Of a DNA stretch of 64,000 nucleotides, positions 22,038 to 32,611 are shown in pieces. The stretch lies in assembly GCA_963575645.1 (NCBI GenBank), contig OY754472.1:27901401-27965400 (forward strand). The letters run 5' to 3'. The position numbers and the translations under genes are program-made. Every line of letters starts with the position of its first letter. Positions within the stretch are counted from its first letter, which is position 1. A model generated the notes under the pieces. It did not search any database, was not told the DNA's origin, and worked only from the letters and a program-made list of their open reading frames with translations. The stretch is from Xanthostigma xanthostigma (taxonomy: Eukaryota > Arthropoda > Insecta > Raphidioptera > Raphidiidae).

Positions 22038-23246
22038 TATTCAAAGCAATGGCACGTCAATCCGGTGTCGGAGAGGCAACCGGATGGCGAGTGGTAATCT
22101 GGGCCTATGAGTGGTACAGAACCCCCTGGTAGCGGCCAAAGTGACCCCAAATGGACGGGGGCGGCGATATAGGGGTGGGGCAAAATCGAAAAATGTTTGA
22201 AAAGGCAACCGGATAAAAATGCGGTTGCATTGAAGGAAATACCCTAATTATACAATAAATTTTTTTTGCCATCCGAACCACGTGGGCCGTTTTTGCACTA
22301 GCGAATTAAAAAAAAATTTAAAAAAAAACTGAAAAGGCAACCGCTTCAAAATTAGTGAGCATACTTATTGACACCACCAAACGTTGGGAAAAAATTGCCA
22401 TCCGATCCTGATGAGCAGTTTCGGAGAAACAACCCCTCAAAGTCGCCGAAAAACCCTTTTTTTTCGATTTTTTCAACAATAAGTAAAAAAATACACTAAA
22501 AATTGTTCAAATCGGATGGCATTCGAAATTTATACTGTCCTAAGTACAAATAATAGTGTGTATCAATGCCATCCGATTTTGATTATTTTTACCCCTATTA
22601 AGCCAACCCCCAAAACTCAATAACAATAAAAATAATGCCATACGCTGCATAAAATTGTTATTTTCATGAGTTTTGGGGGGTGGCTAAATAGGGGTAAATT
22701 TAATCGAAATCGGATGGCATTGATACACACTATTATTTGTACTTAGGACAGTATAAATTTCGAATGCCATCCGATTTGAACAATATTTAGTGTGTTTTTT
22801 TACTTATTGTTGAAAAAATCGAAAAAAAGGGTTTTTCGGCGACTTTGAGGGGTTGTTTCTCCGAAACTGCCCATCAGGATCGGATGGCAATTTTTTCCCA
22901 ACGTTCGGTGGTGTCAATAAGTATGCTCACTAATTTTGAAGCGGTTGTCTTTTCAGTTTTTTTTTTATTTTTTTTTAATTCGCTAGTGCAAAAACGGCCC
23001 ACGTGGTTCGGATGGCAAAAAAAAATTATTATATAATTAGGGTATTTCCTTCAATGCAACCGCATTTTTATCCGGTTGCCTTTTCAAACATTTTTCGATT
23101 TTGCCCCACCCCCATATCGCCGCCTCCATCCATTTGGGGTCACTTTGGCCACTACCAGGGGGTTCTGTACCACTCATAGGCCCAGATTACCACTCGCCAT
23201 CCGGTTGCCTCTCCGACACCTGATTGACGTGCCATTGATTTGAATA
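22038..23246. repeat. 1.2-kb near-perfect palindromic element
   Basis: The arms are about 580 bp each. The left starts TATTCAAAGCAATGGCACGT and the right ends with the complement, ATTGACGTGCCATTGATTTG, then AATA. Matching landmarks include GAACCCCCTGGTAGCGGCC (22121) and its complement (23150), and GAAAAACCCTTTTTTTTCGA versus TCGAAAAAAAGGGTTTTTCG. The loop, about 50 bp, holds ATGCCATACGCTGCA. There is no protein-coding frame of note. The open frames seen in the arms are palindrome by-products. A copy lacking most of the left arm lies at 31869-32566. Confidence 0.9.
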
Positions 23247-24243
23247 TATCGGTTGTCGACCTTTTGACCGATTATTATATTATATATATTATTATAATAA
23301 TACTAATTTCTATAGAAACTATTTGTGTCGAAAATATAATGTATGCCCGAAGATGGCTATAACTATACCCATATAATATACCTACTTCCTGACGAAATAA
23401 AAAAGAGATTATCAATTCGTCATGTACCTATATATGTATTTAAAAAAAATATGTTCGTTCTGCGGTTACTTTTCGAGGGGCTAATCGTTTCAAAAAATGC
23501 CAACGCCGTTTTGCTCAGAATGTTTCCGGAACGGTCCCATATAATTTTGATTAAAATCGGTTTAGTCGTTTTTAACTGACATAAAAAAGGGTGTTTTCTG
23601 TTATCACGTATCTCTAGCATTTTTAAACTGGTTTTGATAATTATTTTTCTGTTTCATTGGGCATATCTTCAGGGTGCTTTTTCATTTTCAAATCACATTT
23701 TTTGAAAACGCTTTCTGCAACTGAGCAATAGGGCTAAATGCCCCAATCATGGATATATAGTGTAAATAAACGATTTCCGTTTTTAGGGGATAAATTACAA
23801 AATTAAAAAAATATTTCTTTTTCAAATGCATCAGTAAAAGGGCTCGTTATGAGAAATAAAAACTCTATACTCGAGTAGTATAGATTTAAAACAATATACG
23901 AAAATGAAGCATCCCCCTACCCATCTCTGAAACTACTGATCTAAAAATATTGAAAAAAAATACGGAATGCAGGGAAAAACAGAAAAATAACGCCAGGCAA
24001 GTACGGCTGTCATTCATAGTTTACAGAAAAACCTAAACGAAAATCGTCGTTCTCACTGAGCAGGAAATGGTACGGAACTCCCCAAATTAATAAATGCTTC
24101 ATCACGTTTTAATTTGTTTCTTTTCTTCTTTTACGCAGTCGAATTTCCAATTTTTTAACACTTATTTTTCGTCTTAAAGAACCCCAAATTGAAATAGAAA
24201 CGTCAGTTGAGTATTTAAACACAGTCATTTTGTTTGGTTTCAG
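23247..24243. other. Upstream region of Mnt coding exon, nothing bounded
   Basis: A+T-rich to about 24240. No repeat could be delimited. A good splice acceptor (TTTTGTTTGGTTTCAG) ends at 24243. Confidence 0.45.
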
Positions 24244-24434
24244 AACCATATAATCGGCGGTTGCGTCATTAAGCTCTACGCGCAGTGCTGGCAGACCGCG
24301 TGGTCGCCGCGGGCCGGCGCACAACAGCGCAGTGGTGGAAGCAGCAAACCGCCGGAAGGGGGTTGTTGCGGTGGTGGTGAGACGATCGAACGACAGGAGC
24401 GAGACGACGAGCGCGAGGCGGCGGGGACGGCGGC
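24244..24434 (+). other. Probable 5' UTR of the Mnt SID exon, G+C-rich
   Basis: The base composition changes sharply at about 24255 to a G+C- and CpG-rich tract leading into the Mnt start codon. If the acceptor at 24243 is used, this is the 5' UTR part of a second exon. If not, transcription may start here. The minus-strand open frames (24269-24502, 24276-24494) are composition artefacts. Confidence 0.5.
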
Positions 24435-24636
24435 ATGAGCCTGGAAACCCTGCTGGAAGCGGCGCGCTTCATTGAGCAGCAGGAGAAACGACAAAAGAAC
24501 AACTTACACGCTGCCGTCGCCGCCGTAGCTCAGCCAGACGCGACAACCGCCTCTGCAATCGTCAGGGCAGGTACTGTAACTGGCGTTGTTGTCAATGGCC
24601 TGTCGCCACCGAGAAACGAACACGTCACCCACGCAG
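24435..24636 (+). CDS. Mnt: Mnt (Max-binding bHLHZ repressor), N-terminal exon with Sin3-interaction domain
   Basis: The ATG at 24435 opens MSLETLLEAARFIEQQEKRQ, then about 47 Ala/Val/Thr-rich residues up to HVTHA and a GCAG/GTAAGT donor (phase 1). The first 13 residues form the amphipathic helix (L-x-x-LLEAARF-[LI]-E) known as the SID in Mnt and Mad/Mxd proteins. It binds the PAH2 domain of Sin3 and brings in histone deacetylases. The single G left at the donor joins AA at 63312 to make Glu, which keeps frame with the middle exon. Mnt acts in the nucleus as a dimer with Max, antagonising Myc at E-boxes. The exon is G+C-rich compared with all flanking intron. The assignment is strong because the bHLHZ exon lies on the same strand downstream. 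Confidence 0.9.
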
Positions 24637-24888
24637 GTAAGTCATCTTTTATTGTACCTAAGTAGTTTTAAAAAGATACTGTAATAAAACTGTTCTTTCT
24701 TTGGTGGAGAATATTTATTTACATTTATAAAAACGTTAACAAAACGAATAAAAGACGAACAAACTAAAAGTACTTCTCTTGTAAAGTAAAATAAAACAAT
24801 ACCGTAACAGAAAAACCACTATGTAATAAAATAAGTATTCAAAGTCTTTACTAATAGTCTATGTACACAAAAACACTTCATTACTATA

Positions 24889-25879
24889 AAGGCCGCTGCA
24901 CACGAGGCTAGAAACGCTGCTAGATTCCTTGCTAGATTTGCCTACTAATTTTGTAGCGCTGATTTTCTTGATTGCTGTTGAGTGCTCGCTTCACACGAGA
25001 CTATTTTTCAAGCTTGTTTTGTGGAGAGATCTGGTGCGAGCGCAATGGCAGTTCGAATATAAACACAGAGCAAAACGTGTCTGTTGTCTGACTCTGAGCA
25101 GAATGACGCCATGTTGGTTTGTGGGTGTTTGTTCAAGTGCCCACGTGACAAGATACTGCTTCCTGATTGGTTCTTGCTCATAACTAGCAGGAAAAATAGC
25201 CCTTGTTCTAATTTTAAAACCTATCTTGTGAGCTAGCAGACCAGCCCGCAGTGACGTCATTTTTAGCTTCGTACCCAGCCTAGCGGCTAGCACAGAGGTT
25301 CCCAAACTTTTTTGGCTCGTAGACTACTTGCCATGTTTTTCGCTTTTGGGTAGACCCCCTGCTTATCTGATATTGATTTTTTGCAAATTCATTAATTTCA
25401 AATGTATTTTTGACAACCGGTATAGTGCTACTCACTTTGAACGATTTAAATTTATAACGGTAGTGAAATGTAGTGTGAAATGTTTAATTTTATACATTTA
25501 TTAATTAGATTCAAATTAAAACGAACCAAATTAAAATTTACTTTCTGTTGCATAAAATAACTAAGCAAAAAGTAAATGCTTTTAGTGTGAGGGATGAACC
25601 TGATGCTTTAATAATAAATTTTCAACATTTGGCATCAATTTAGGTAGATTTAATCTTAAATCTCTTCGGTTAACGATGTCCAGTTTGTTTCTTTTTTTGT
25701 TAGGAGATTCACTATCGTTGACCCCCATTTTCATTTCATGGACCCCCAATTTTTTTTCCTGCTGACATGGACTCCTTGCAAATTGTCGTCGACCCCTGGG
25801 GGTCGATATAGACCACTTTGGGAATCACTGGGCTAGCAGAACTCTTAGCAGCGTTTCTAGCCTCGTGTGCAGCGGCCTT
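24889..25879. mobile_element. GGCCGCTGCACACGAG-end MITE (copy 1), split by a hAT
   Basis: The ends AAGGCCGCTGCACACGAGGC and its complement (CTCGTGTGCAGCGGCCTT) are inverted. Subterminal CTAGCA / TGCTAG repeats are dense. The body is interrupted at 25293-25830 by a hAT insertion. Without it the element would be about 450 bp, like the 29996-30452 copy, which is in the opposite orientation. Open frames in it (24929-25183, 24991-25305 minus) are not supported as genes. Confidence 0.85.
25293..25830. mobile_element. hAT MITE, CAGAGGTTCCCAAACTTTTT / CAGTGATTCCCAAAGTGG ends (copy 1)
   Basis: 538 bp flanked by a perfect 8-bp duplication, GGCTAGCA (25285-25292 and 25831-25838). The empty site is visible in the sister MITE at 29996-30452. 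The subterminal region has TGGGGGTCGAT-type and GACCCCCAATTTT blocks. Copy 2 at 41456-41990 is in the opposite orientation. Confidence 0.92.
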
Positions 25880-27300
25880 AATATACTCGATTTATATACA
25901 CAAAAACGCTATAAAAGTCCATATACGCCAAAAGACGACTGAAAGTCCATATACACAATACACTATAACACAATGTTTATAATCTATATGCCGTGCAATG
26001 GCAATAGCATGTTTCTGTATCCTTGCACTCAAGAAGAAGTTACAAATGCACTCTGTAATTTAAAAAATATTGTCTGAAGACACAAGTAGTTCAAGAATTA
26101 CAAGGCGCGAAATTTTACATAATATACTCCGACGTTATGTTCGAAAATTGGTGTATATTTTTAACGACACTTTGAGCTTAATAATATAATTTAATTAACT
26201 TAATCTAAGAAAAAAATAACAGTTGAAAATATTGAAACACAGAAAGGAATCATTTTAATAATTTAGGTTCATAAATATCTATGATCGTTAATTAGTCACA
26301 ACCAACTTTTTTATAATTATTACCGTAAATTATTAAAATAATTATACCCATTTCCTTTTTGGTACATTTCAATAAAAACTTTTTTTTTTATTAGTATTTT
26401 ATTTTTCTTGTTTTTAGTCTTTCAAAATTTTAACTATTATGACATTAATTTGTAATTGCAGCAATTGGACTGCGGGGTCTTTCCAACTAATAAATTATAA
26501 TATTGACATATAATAACAAAGAAAATAGAATTTCCGTTAACGCGTGCAGTAACGCGGGTAACGGTTACCACTAAGCATTAACAAATTTGCTATTCGTTTT
26601 CATGGTTTTCTATATATGTTATCACGTTATGCTAAAATTAAACAAAGCTTGCTTGTCAAATACCTAACTAACATTTACAGAACAAAAGAACAATAGATTT
26701 TTTTATTTTCAAAATATTTCTGAATCTACAAATTTAGAAAAACACATTTTTTTCATAACTATCCTGTAAAAATATACATACTAATTAACCGTTATGATAT
26801 AAAAAACAACAAATGGTAGGTATATCCTTTCTCCGCACGCACTGATTTTCTCCAAAAATTGTTTTTACAAAACTTGTAAAATAGAATAATAAACCGTTTT
26901 GATAAGTTAAAAACTACGTTATAACATATATCTCCGATGCGCATGCGCCGATTTTCCCCAAAAAATTTACAAAAATTTCTAGTAAAAATAAATAGAATAA
27001 TAAACCGTTTTAAAAACTATATTATTATATATAAAACAACATTATAAGAGATATACTCTTTTACGCATGCGCCGATGTTCCCCAAAAGCAATAGGCCACT
27101 TCATATTTGCATATCAAACATCCTCCCAAAATTTGGTTTCAATCCGCTCATCCGTGGTGTCGGAATGGTAAGAAATGTAAAAAATGACGTTTGTATCTGT
27201 CAAAGTATTATGTTCTAATAATTAGTTATTCAAATTGTTAACTCAGAAGGCGTTGCATTTCACAAATATTTCAAATGGCATCCGTTTTTGAACAAATGCT
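25880..27300. mobile_element. Intron with a reversed copy of the GCGCATGCGCA family (about 26800-27295)
   Basis: From 25880 to about 26800 I see only A+T-rich intron. At about 26820-27120 three units on the minus strand carry GCGCATGCGCCGATTTTCCCC-like sequence. They lead into TTTGGTTTCAATCCGCTCAT and the end block around GAAGGCGTTGCATTTCACAA (27250). The same end block occurs near 47775-47935 and, on the other strand, at about 59860-60000. Confidence 0.6.
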
Positions 27301-27329
27301 ATCTTTTTGCTTTATTATTGTTATTGTAA

Positions 27330-27770
27330 TAAATAAATTTTTCAAGTAAATAAAATTGTCGACCAATTTTTCTCAGACCGAACGATATATTGACAAAAAA
27401 TGATAAAATTACAAATCAATATAACACAAGATGACGTTTCGATCCGGATTTGGATCTTCTTCAGAAATATCTAAAAAATATAAAAAATAATTAATATTAA
27501 GTTATTTATTAACTAATCGATTGTACGTAAAATTGATTAGTTAATAAATAACTTAATATTAATTATTTTTTATATTTTTTAGATATTTCTGAAGAAGATC
27601 CAAATCCGGATCGAAACTTCATCTTGTGTTATATTGATTTGTAATTTTATCATTTTTTGTCAATATATCGTTCGGTCTGAGAAAAATTGGTCGACAATTT
27701 TATTTACTTGAAGAGTTCTATTCAGACGTTAATCAAAGATTTGTAATAAATAAAATTATCGACCAATTTT
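27330..27770. mobile_element. Penelope-like terminal repeats arranged as a mirror-image pair
   Basis: A near-perfect inverted repeat: AAATAAAATTGTCGACCAAT at about 27347 mirrors the end near 27710, with the centre near 27530. Each arm carries a hammerhead-like core. On the plus strand this is CTGAAGA at 27589-27595, GATCC/GGATC stem at 27597-27601 and 27608-27612, and GAAAC at 27613-27617. On the minus strand it occupies 27436-27464. Downstream, TTCAGACGTTAATCAAAG and a further ATTATCGACCAATTTTATTT block match the Penelope-like insert at 12879. Paired terminal repeats in opposite orientation are known in Penelope-like elements. The coding part is absent. Confidence 0.6.
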
Positions 27771-27842
27771 ATTTCAAGACAGAACATACGCAATAATTAA
27801 ATTACCATGTTATACCGTGCAACAGAGAGAGATAACCGAAAG

Positions 27843-28590
27843 ATTTTTACTATCGGTTATATCAGATTTAATTTATTTTTATATAAATGTGTATAAAAAA
27901 ACTGATTGGGCAAATTCTGTTGTACGAAATTTATGTAAAATTTTCTCCTCTTTCGTTTAAGACAGGTTTCGAACCGATCTGATTTAAATTGACCGAGTTA
28001 TAAGTGAAAATCTTCGTTTTTTTCTAAATTGCTCCCCTCTGGAGCAAAAATTTAAAAAATCAGGCGACGTTAGAATCTAAGTTACCCAGAGACGAATCGA
28101 ACAAAAAAAAGTTTTTTGAAATCGGTTAAGGCGTTTGAGCTGTACACAATCCACAAAAAAGCGTGATATACAGATTCAATGACAAAGCGAGTATACATAT
28201 AGGCGCTTTAGCTTACGCTATTCGCGCCTAAAAAGCCCAGTAAAATAAAATTAAATTAAAATAAAATAGAAATCCTTACGGTTACCATAAATATGCAATT
28301 AATGCAGTCACGGCAGACTCTGATCCATTCATTTTTTCCCAATACTAATTTTCCTATTATATGTGCAGTTTACATACTGTATATGTATGTCAATGCGCCG
28401 CGACGCTATGATCTGAAGGTTCGATGAACACTGCAGCAGCATAGCACAGCGTCGCGGCGATTGCTCGTCTTTGAGCACGTGGTGGACGCAGCAAATGAGC
28501 GCAAGCGGGAAGAACTAAAGCGCCAATAACATACAAGCGACAAGCTCTGACGCACACAGAGGATAACATTCTAAAATAACGACCTTTATA
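27843..28590. other. Intron with an unnamed repeat and a small G+C-rich palindrome
   Basis: About 27880-28010 (GGCAAATTCTGTTGTACGAA, then CTCCTCTTTCGTTTAAGACA) recurs at 48100-48235 and inverted at 59565-59690. At 28395-28460 CCGCGACGCT and AGCGTCGCGG face each other about 40 bp apart. A block GCGCTTTAGCTTACGCTATT at 28202 recurs at 35121. Confidence 0.5.
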
Positions 28591-28595
28591 GACGA

Positions 28596-29788
28596 GGAGC
28601 CAGCAATCCTGAAAGCTCCGTGATTAAGGATAATACAATTTTTAATGAAAATTGAAGGTTTACACTTGACGAATAAGATGCGCTTGGTCGGCGGGGATTT
28701 TATTAGCAAAAAATGTTTTAAATAAATTATAATATATAGTTAAATGTCTTTAATGTTTCCCTGTCATCGTGGATTTTGATCTTTCCTATAGGTAGGTAAT
28801 TTTGTGCAAAACTTCGTACTTATTCAGAAAAAATCCGGCCAACCAATGTTTTTAGCCGGAAAAGTCCCGCAAACCTATTTGTGATAGGGGGTACAATTTC
28901 TCTATTATATCACGGAATCCTTTTTTTTATTTTACGTGTTTTAATGACAATTTCAGAAATATCTTGGTATGCGTGCTTAGAAAGCATTATACTATCATAC
29001 ATTGTGCTTCGTTAAAGACATTTCTTCCTTAAATATTTAGTTTTATATAGATTAATATAGGAAAAAGGAAATGTAGGGAAATTTTAATTTGAGTTGATCA
29101 TATAATAAATTATCATTCTTTCTTTCTTTTTTTGATTCGTCGCTTTCTAACGGTTTCTATATTTCTACTAAGAGTGAGTGAGAGAGATTTTTTATTTAAG
29201 TTGAAACCTTGCATAAGTTTGTCTTCCTCTATTTCCTAAAAATTTAAAATTTACCTGGCTCAATGGTATGACAACACAATACCATAAAGTGAGGCTGTCC
29301 TACATCAGGGCTGAATAATGATAAATAAACTTGAATTGAACATAAGCTTTATAGTTTATATCAACCTTAATTTATTATATGATCAACTCAAATTAAAATT
29401 TCCTTACATTCCCTTTTTCCTATATTAATCTATATAAAACTAAAAATTTAAGAAAGAAATGTCTTTAACGAAGCACAATGTATGATAGTACCTATACTGC
29501 TCAACTATATAATTAAAACTGGTATGCGCGATACTTCCGGCTGTTTCTAAGCACGCATACCAAGATATTTTTGAAATTAACATTAAAACACGGAAAATAA
29601 AAAAAAAAGGATTTCGTGATAATAGAAACATTGGTCGCCCGGATTTTTTTTTAATAAGTACGAAATTTTGCACAAAATCCACGATAACAGGGAAACTAAG
29701 CGCATCTTATTCGTCTAAGTGTAAACTTTCAATTTTCATTAAAAATTGTATTATCCTTAATCACGGAGCTTTCAGGATTGCTGGCTCC
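28596..29788. repeat. Long inverted-repeat element with a retroelement tail in its loop
   Basis: GGAGCCAGCAATCCTGAAAG at 28596 is mirrored by CTTTCAGGATTGCTGGCTCC ending at 29788. The arms extend to about 29112 and 29365 with gaps (the left arm has extra sequence near 28690-28780). The loop, about 29150-29345, holds a sequence ending GGGCTGAATAATGATAAATA and AACTTGAATTGAA, resembling the 3' end of a LINE. No gene. The minus-strand frame 29440-29682 is the mirror of sequence in the other arm. Confidence 0.8.
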
Positions 29789-29995
29789 GGACTATTATAA
29801 TCATTATTGTGCTGTAAACCTGTATTATGTATACCTATATGTATATTATTATGTAATGTTCTGTGTCACTTGTGAAAGACAGGAATACAACTAATTACGT
29901 TATTTATACGTATACAAGTATATCCACCCAAATTAAATAAATCCTATATTAAAAGCTTGCTCAGTTTGAAATACGGGATTCGTTTCTCTTGAATT

Positions 29996-30452
29996 GTAGC
30001 CGCTGTACACGAGGATAGCTTGGAGTTCTGCTGGTCGGTAGACTGGGTACGAAGCTGGAAATGACGTCACTGCAGGCTCGCCTACTAGCTCACAAGATAG
30101 ATTTTAAAATTAAAACAGAGACTATTTTTCTTGCTAGGTCCTCTGCTTGCTCCGAGCAAGAACCAATCAGGAAACAGCATCTTGTCAGGTGGACGACATG
30201 AACAAACGCCTACAAAGCAACATGGCGTCATTCTGCTCAGAGTCAGACAACAGACACATTTTGCTCTCTGTGTTTATATTTGAACTGTCACTGCGCGCGC
30301 ACCAGATTTATTCACAAAACTAGCTTGAAAAGACGTTGCGTGTGAAGCGAACATATAACGGCAATCAAGAAAACCAGCGTTAGAAAACTAGTAGGCAAAT
30401 CTAGCAAGGAATCTATAGCAACGTTTCTATAGCCACGTGTGCAGCGGCCTTT
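29996..30452. mobile_element. GGCCGCTGCACACGAG-end MITE (copy 2, uninterrupted)
   Basis: 457 bp in the opposite orientation to 24889-25879. Ends are GTAGCCGCTGTACACGAGG and the complement ATAGCCACGTGTGCAGCGGC. It shares the TGACGTCA, TAGCTCACAAGATAG and GGCGTCATTCTGCTCAGAGT blocks. The hAT insertion of copy 1 is absent. Confidence 0.85.
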
Positions 30453-31340
30453 AATGTCATCTGTGCCACAGCCGTGCGAAGGGAAAATTGCGCACTCGAC
30501 GTCGACACCTATATATAAATACGGGAAGGAAAAAAAAGTGTGATACCGATTTAAGTGTGTTAATTCGCATACATTGTGATTAAACATGCATCTTTCTCTT
30601 CGTTTTAATGAGGGGAAGTGGACAATATATGTTTCATAACAATATTTACGAATTAACACAGCTAAGATCGATTTAGGAGAAATCCATGTAATGACAAAAG
30701 AACCTCAATAACGCCCAAACTTAAATATTTAACGAATTACGGTCGAATTTCGACCACCGGGCGACCACTAGTAATAAATTTTACAAATGAAAATGAAACC
30801 AATCAAGAGCTCGGAAAGCCGGACGAAAATGGCTGCCTACATGGGGAAAAACGGCAACTTCACTCTTGTGTACTTCTTTTTCTCCTTTAGATTCGCAAGT
30901 GTCACAAAACGTGTAAAGTTTAGTTTTAATTTGTTTTCATTGATAAGCGCAAATTCATAAAAAGTGTGATGACAACGCGTCAACTGGTAATAGTTCCACA
31001 CCGATTAAAAACATAGGTTGTGTTTAAAAGGCATTAATTAACATCAGTCCCTAAGTCCTAACACAATGCGCCGTCACCGTGGCCGTGACTCCGCGCGCGC
31101 GTTCCCTACAATATAGCCTTGCGGATTCCAATTCAACACGACGCCGACGCGATGTCAACGTGCATGCTGCTAGAGTTCTGGTAGAGGGTACACAGTGCGC
31201 ATGCGTGAGGCCATCTCTTGTTTTTATTTACGTAACTGTCACATCGCGATATCTTCATTGCCGCCGCGGCCGTCGCGCGGCTGTAATATACGCATCGCGC
31301 CACATGGAAACCCGATCACATGTACTGTCCATGTATTAGT
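30453..31340. other. Repeat-poor intron interval with a CpG-rich core (about 31050-31330)
   Basis: No repeat of the window maps here. The core has clustered CpGs (CCGCCGCGGCCGTCGCGCGG at about 31261) in otherwise A+T-rich DNA. I see no convincing start exon. An enhancer, an unrecognised promoter or a G+C-rich repeat not otherwise present in the window are all possible. Confidence 0.35.
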
Positions 31341-31359
31341 CTACATACATTTTATCCAA

Positions 31360-31868
31360 TAAGGTAAATGGCCCAATACCGGAACGAGACCTAATAGCGG
31401 AACGATTTGAGAATATTTATGGTATATTTTGTTTCGTACGCGATGGAATTAAATGAATCGTGCTTTATTTTAAACCTTAATGTTTCATTTATAAAATAGA
31501 AAATAAATGAGACTTTAAAATATATCGGAAATATAAGAAAAACATGATCAACAAAGTACTTAAAATTCAAAAAAGTTAATTGATAATATTATAAAAATTA
31601 TATTATTATATTATGCTGTTCGCCTATTGGGACACCAAAAGTGAGTCCGTCCCAATACCAGAACAGTCAACTTCCGGCTGTTTTAAGCCAATACAAGAAG
31701 AATTGATCAAACTACACGAGAAAGAAAATGAAACAATTTAAAAAATTAGATACTGAGAACAGAAAAAAGAAGAGACTCGAAGCCAAAGAAACAAAAATGG
31801 TTAGAACAAGAAGAAACGAAACGAGAAAGAGAACTCAAAAAATAGATTAAAAAAAATGAAGAAAAAAT
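31360..31868. other. Possible decayed transposase tail
   Basis: At about 31670-31865 the plus strand, read with frameshifts, gives Lys/Glu-rich runs (EELIKLHEKENE, then KKQKWLEQEETKREREL) that resemble charged C-termini of pogo/Tigger-type transposases. Stops and frameshifts are frequent. Low certainty. Confidence 0.25.
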
Positions 31869-32566
31869 AATGGTGTGTATCAATGCCATCCGATTTCGAT
31901 TAAATTTACCCCTATTTAGCCACCCCCCAAAACTCATGAAAATAACAATAATGCCATACGCTGCAAAAAATTGTTATTTTCATGAGTTTTTATTTTGGGC
32001 TAAATAGGGGTAAATTTAATCGAAATCGGATGGCATTGATACACACCATTATTTGTACTTAGAACAGTATAAATTTCGAATGCCATCCGATTTGAACAAT
32101 TTTTAGTGTTTTTTTTTACTTATTGTTGAAACAATCGAAAAAAAGGGGTTTTCGGCGATTTTGAGGGGTTGTTTCTCCGAAACTGCCCATCAGGATCGGA
32201 TGGCAATTTTTTCCCAACGTTTGGTGGTGTCAATAATAGTATGCTCACTAATTTTGAAGCGGTTGCCTTTTCACTTATTTTTTCTATTTTTTTTTTTTAT
32301 TCGCTAGTGCAAAAACGGCCCGCGTGTTTCGGCTGGCATAAAAATGTTATTATATAATTAGGGTATTTCCTTCAATGCTACCGCATTTTTATCCGGTTGC
32401 CTTTTCAAAAAATTTCGATTTTGCCCCACCCCCATATCGCCGCCCCTGTCCATTTGGGGTCACTTTGGCCGCTACCAGGGGGCTCTGTACCACTCAAAGG
32501 CCCAGATTACCACTCGCCATCCGGTTGCCTGTCCGACACCGGATTGACGTGCCATTGCTTTGAATA
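31869..32566. repeat. Copy 2 of the 1.2-kb palindromic element, left arm mostly missing
   Basis: It starts abruptly at ATGGTGTGTATCAATGCCAT, equivalent to position 22555 of copy 1. It keeps the loop and the whole right arm and ends CGTGCCATTGCTTTGAATA. Only the inner 90 bp or so remains paired. Confidence 0.85.
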
Positions 32567-32611
32567 CAATATACTCTCTTTTATTATTTTTAAATTAAAA
32601 AAAATACACCG

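Noticed and set aside
24269-24502. Minus-strand Arg/Ala/Ser-rich frames across the Mnt first exon
   Set aside because: G+C-rich antisense shadow of the SID exon and its 5' UTR.
24991-25305. 104-codon minus-strand frame
   Set aside because: Lies inside a MITE and crosses the edge of a nested hAT, so it cannot be an old gene.
30312-30659. 115-codon minus-strand frame
   Set aside because: Its C-terminal half is the sister MITE; no family resemblance.
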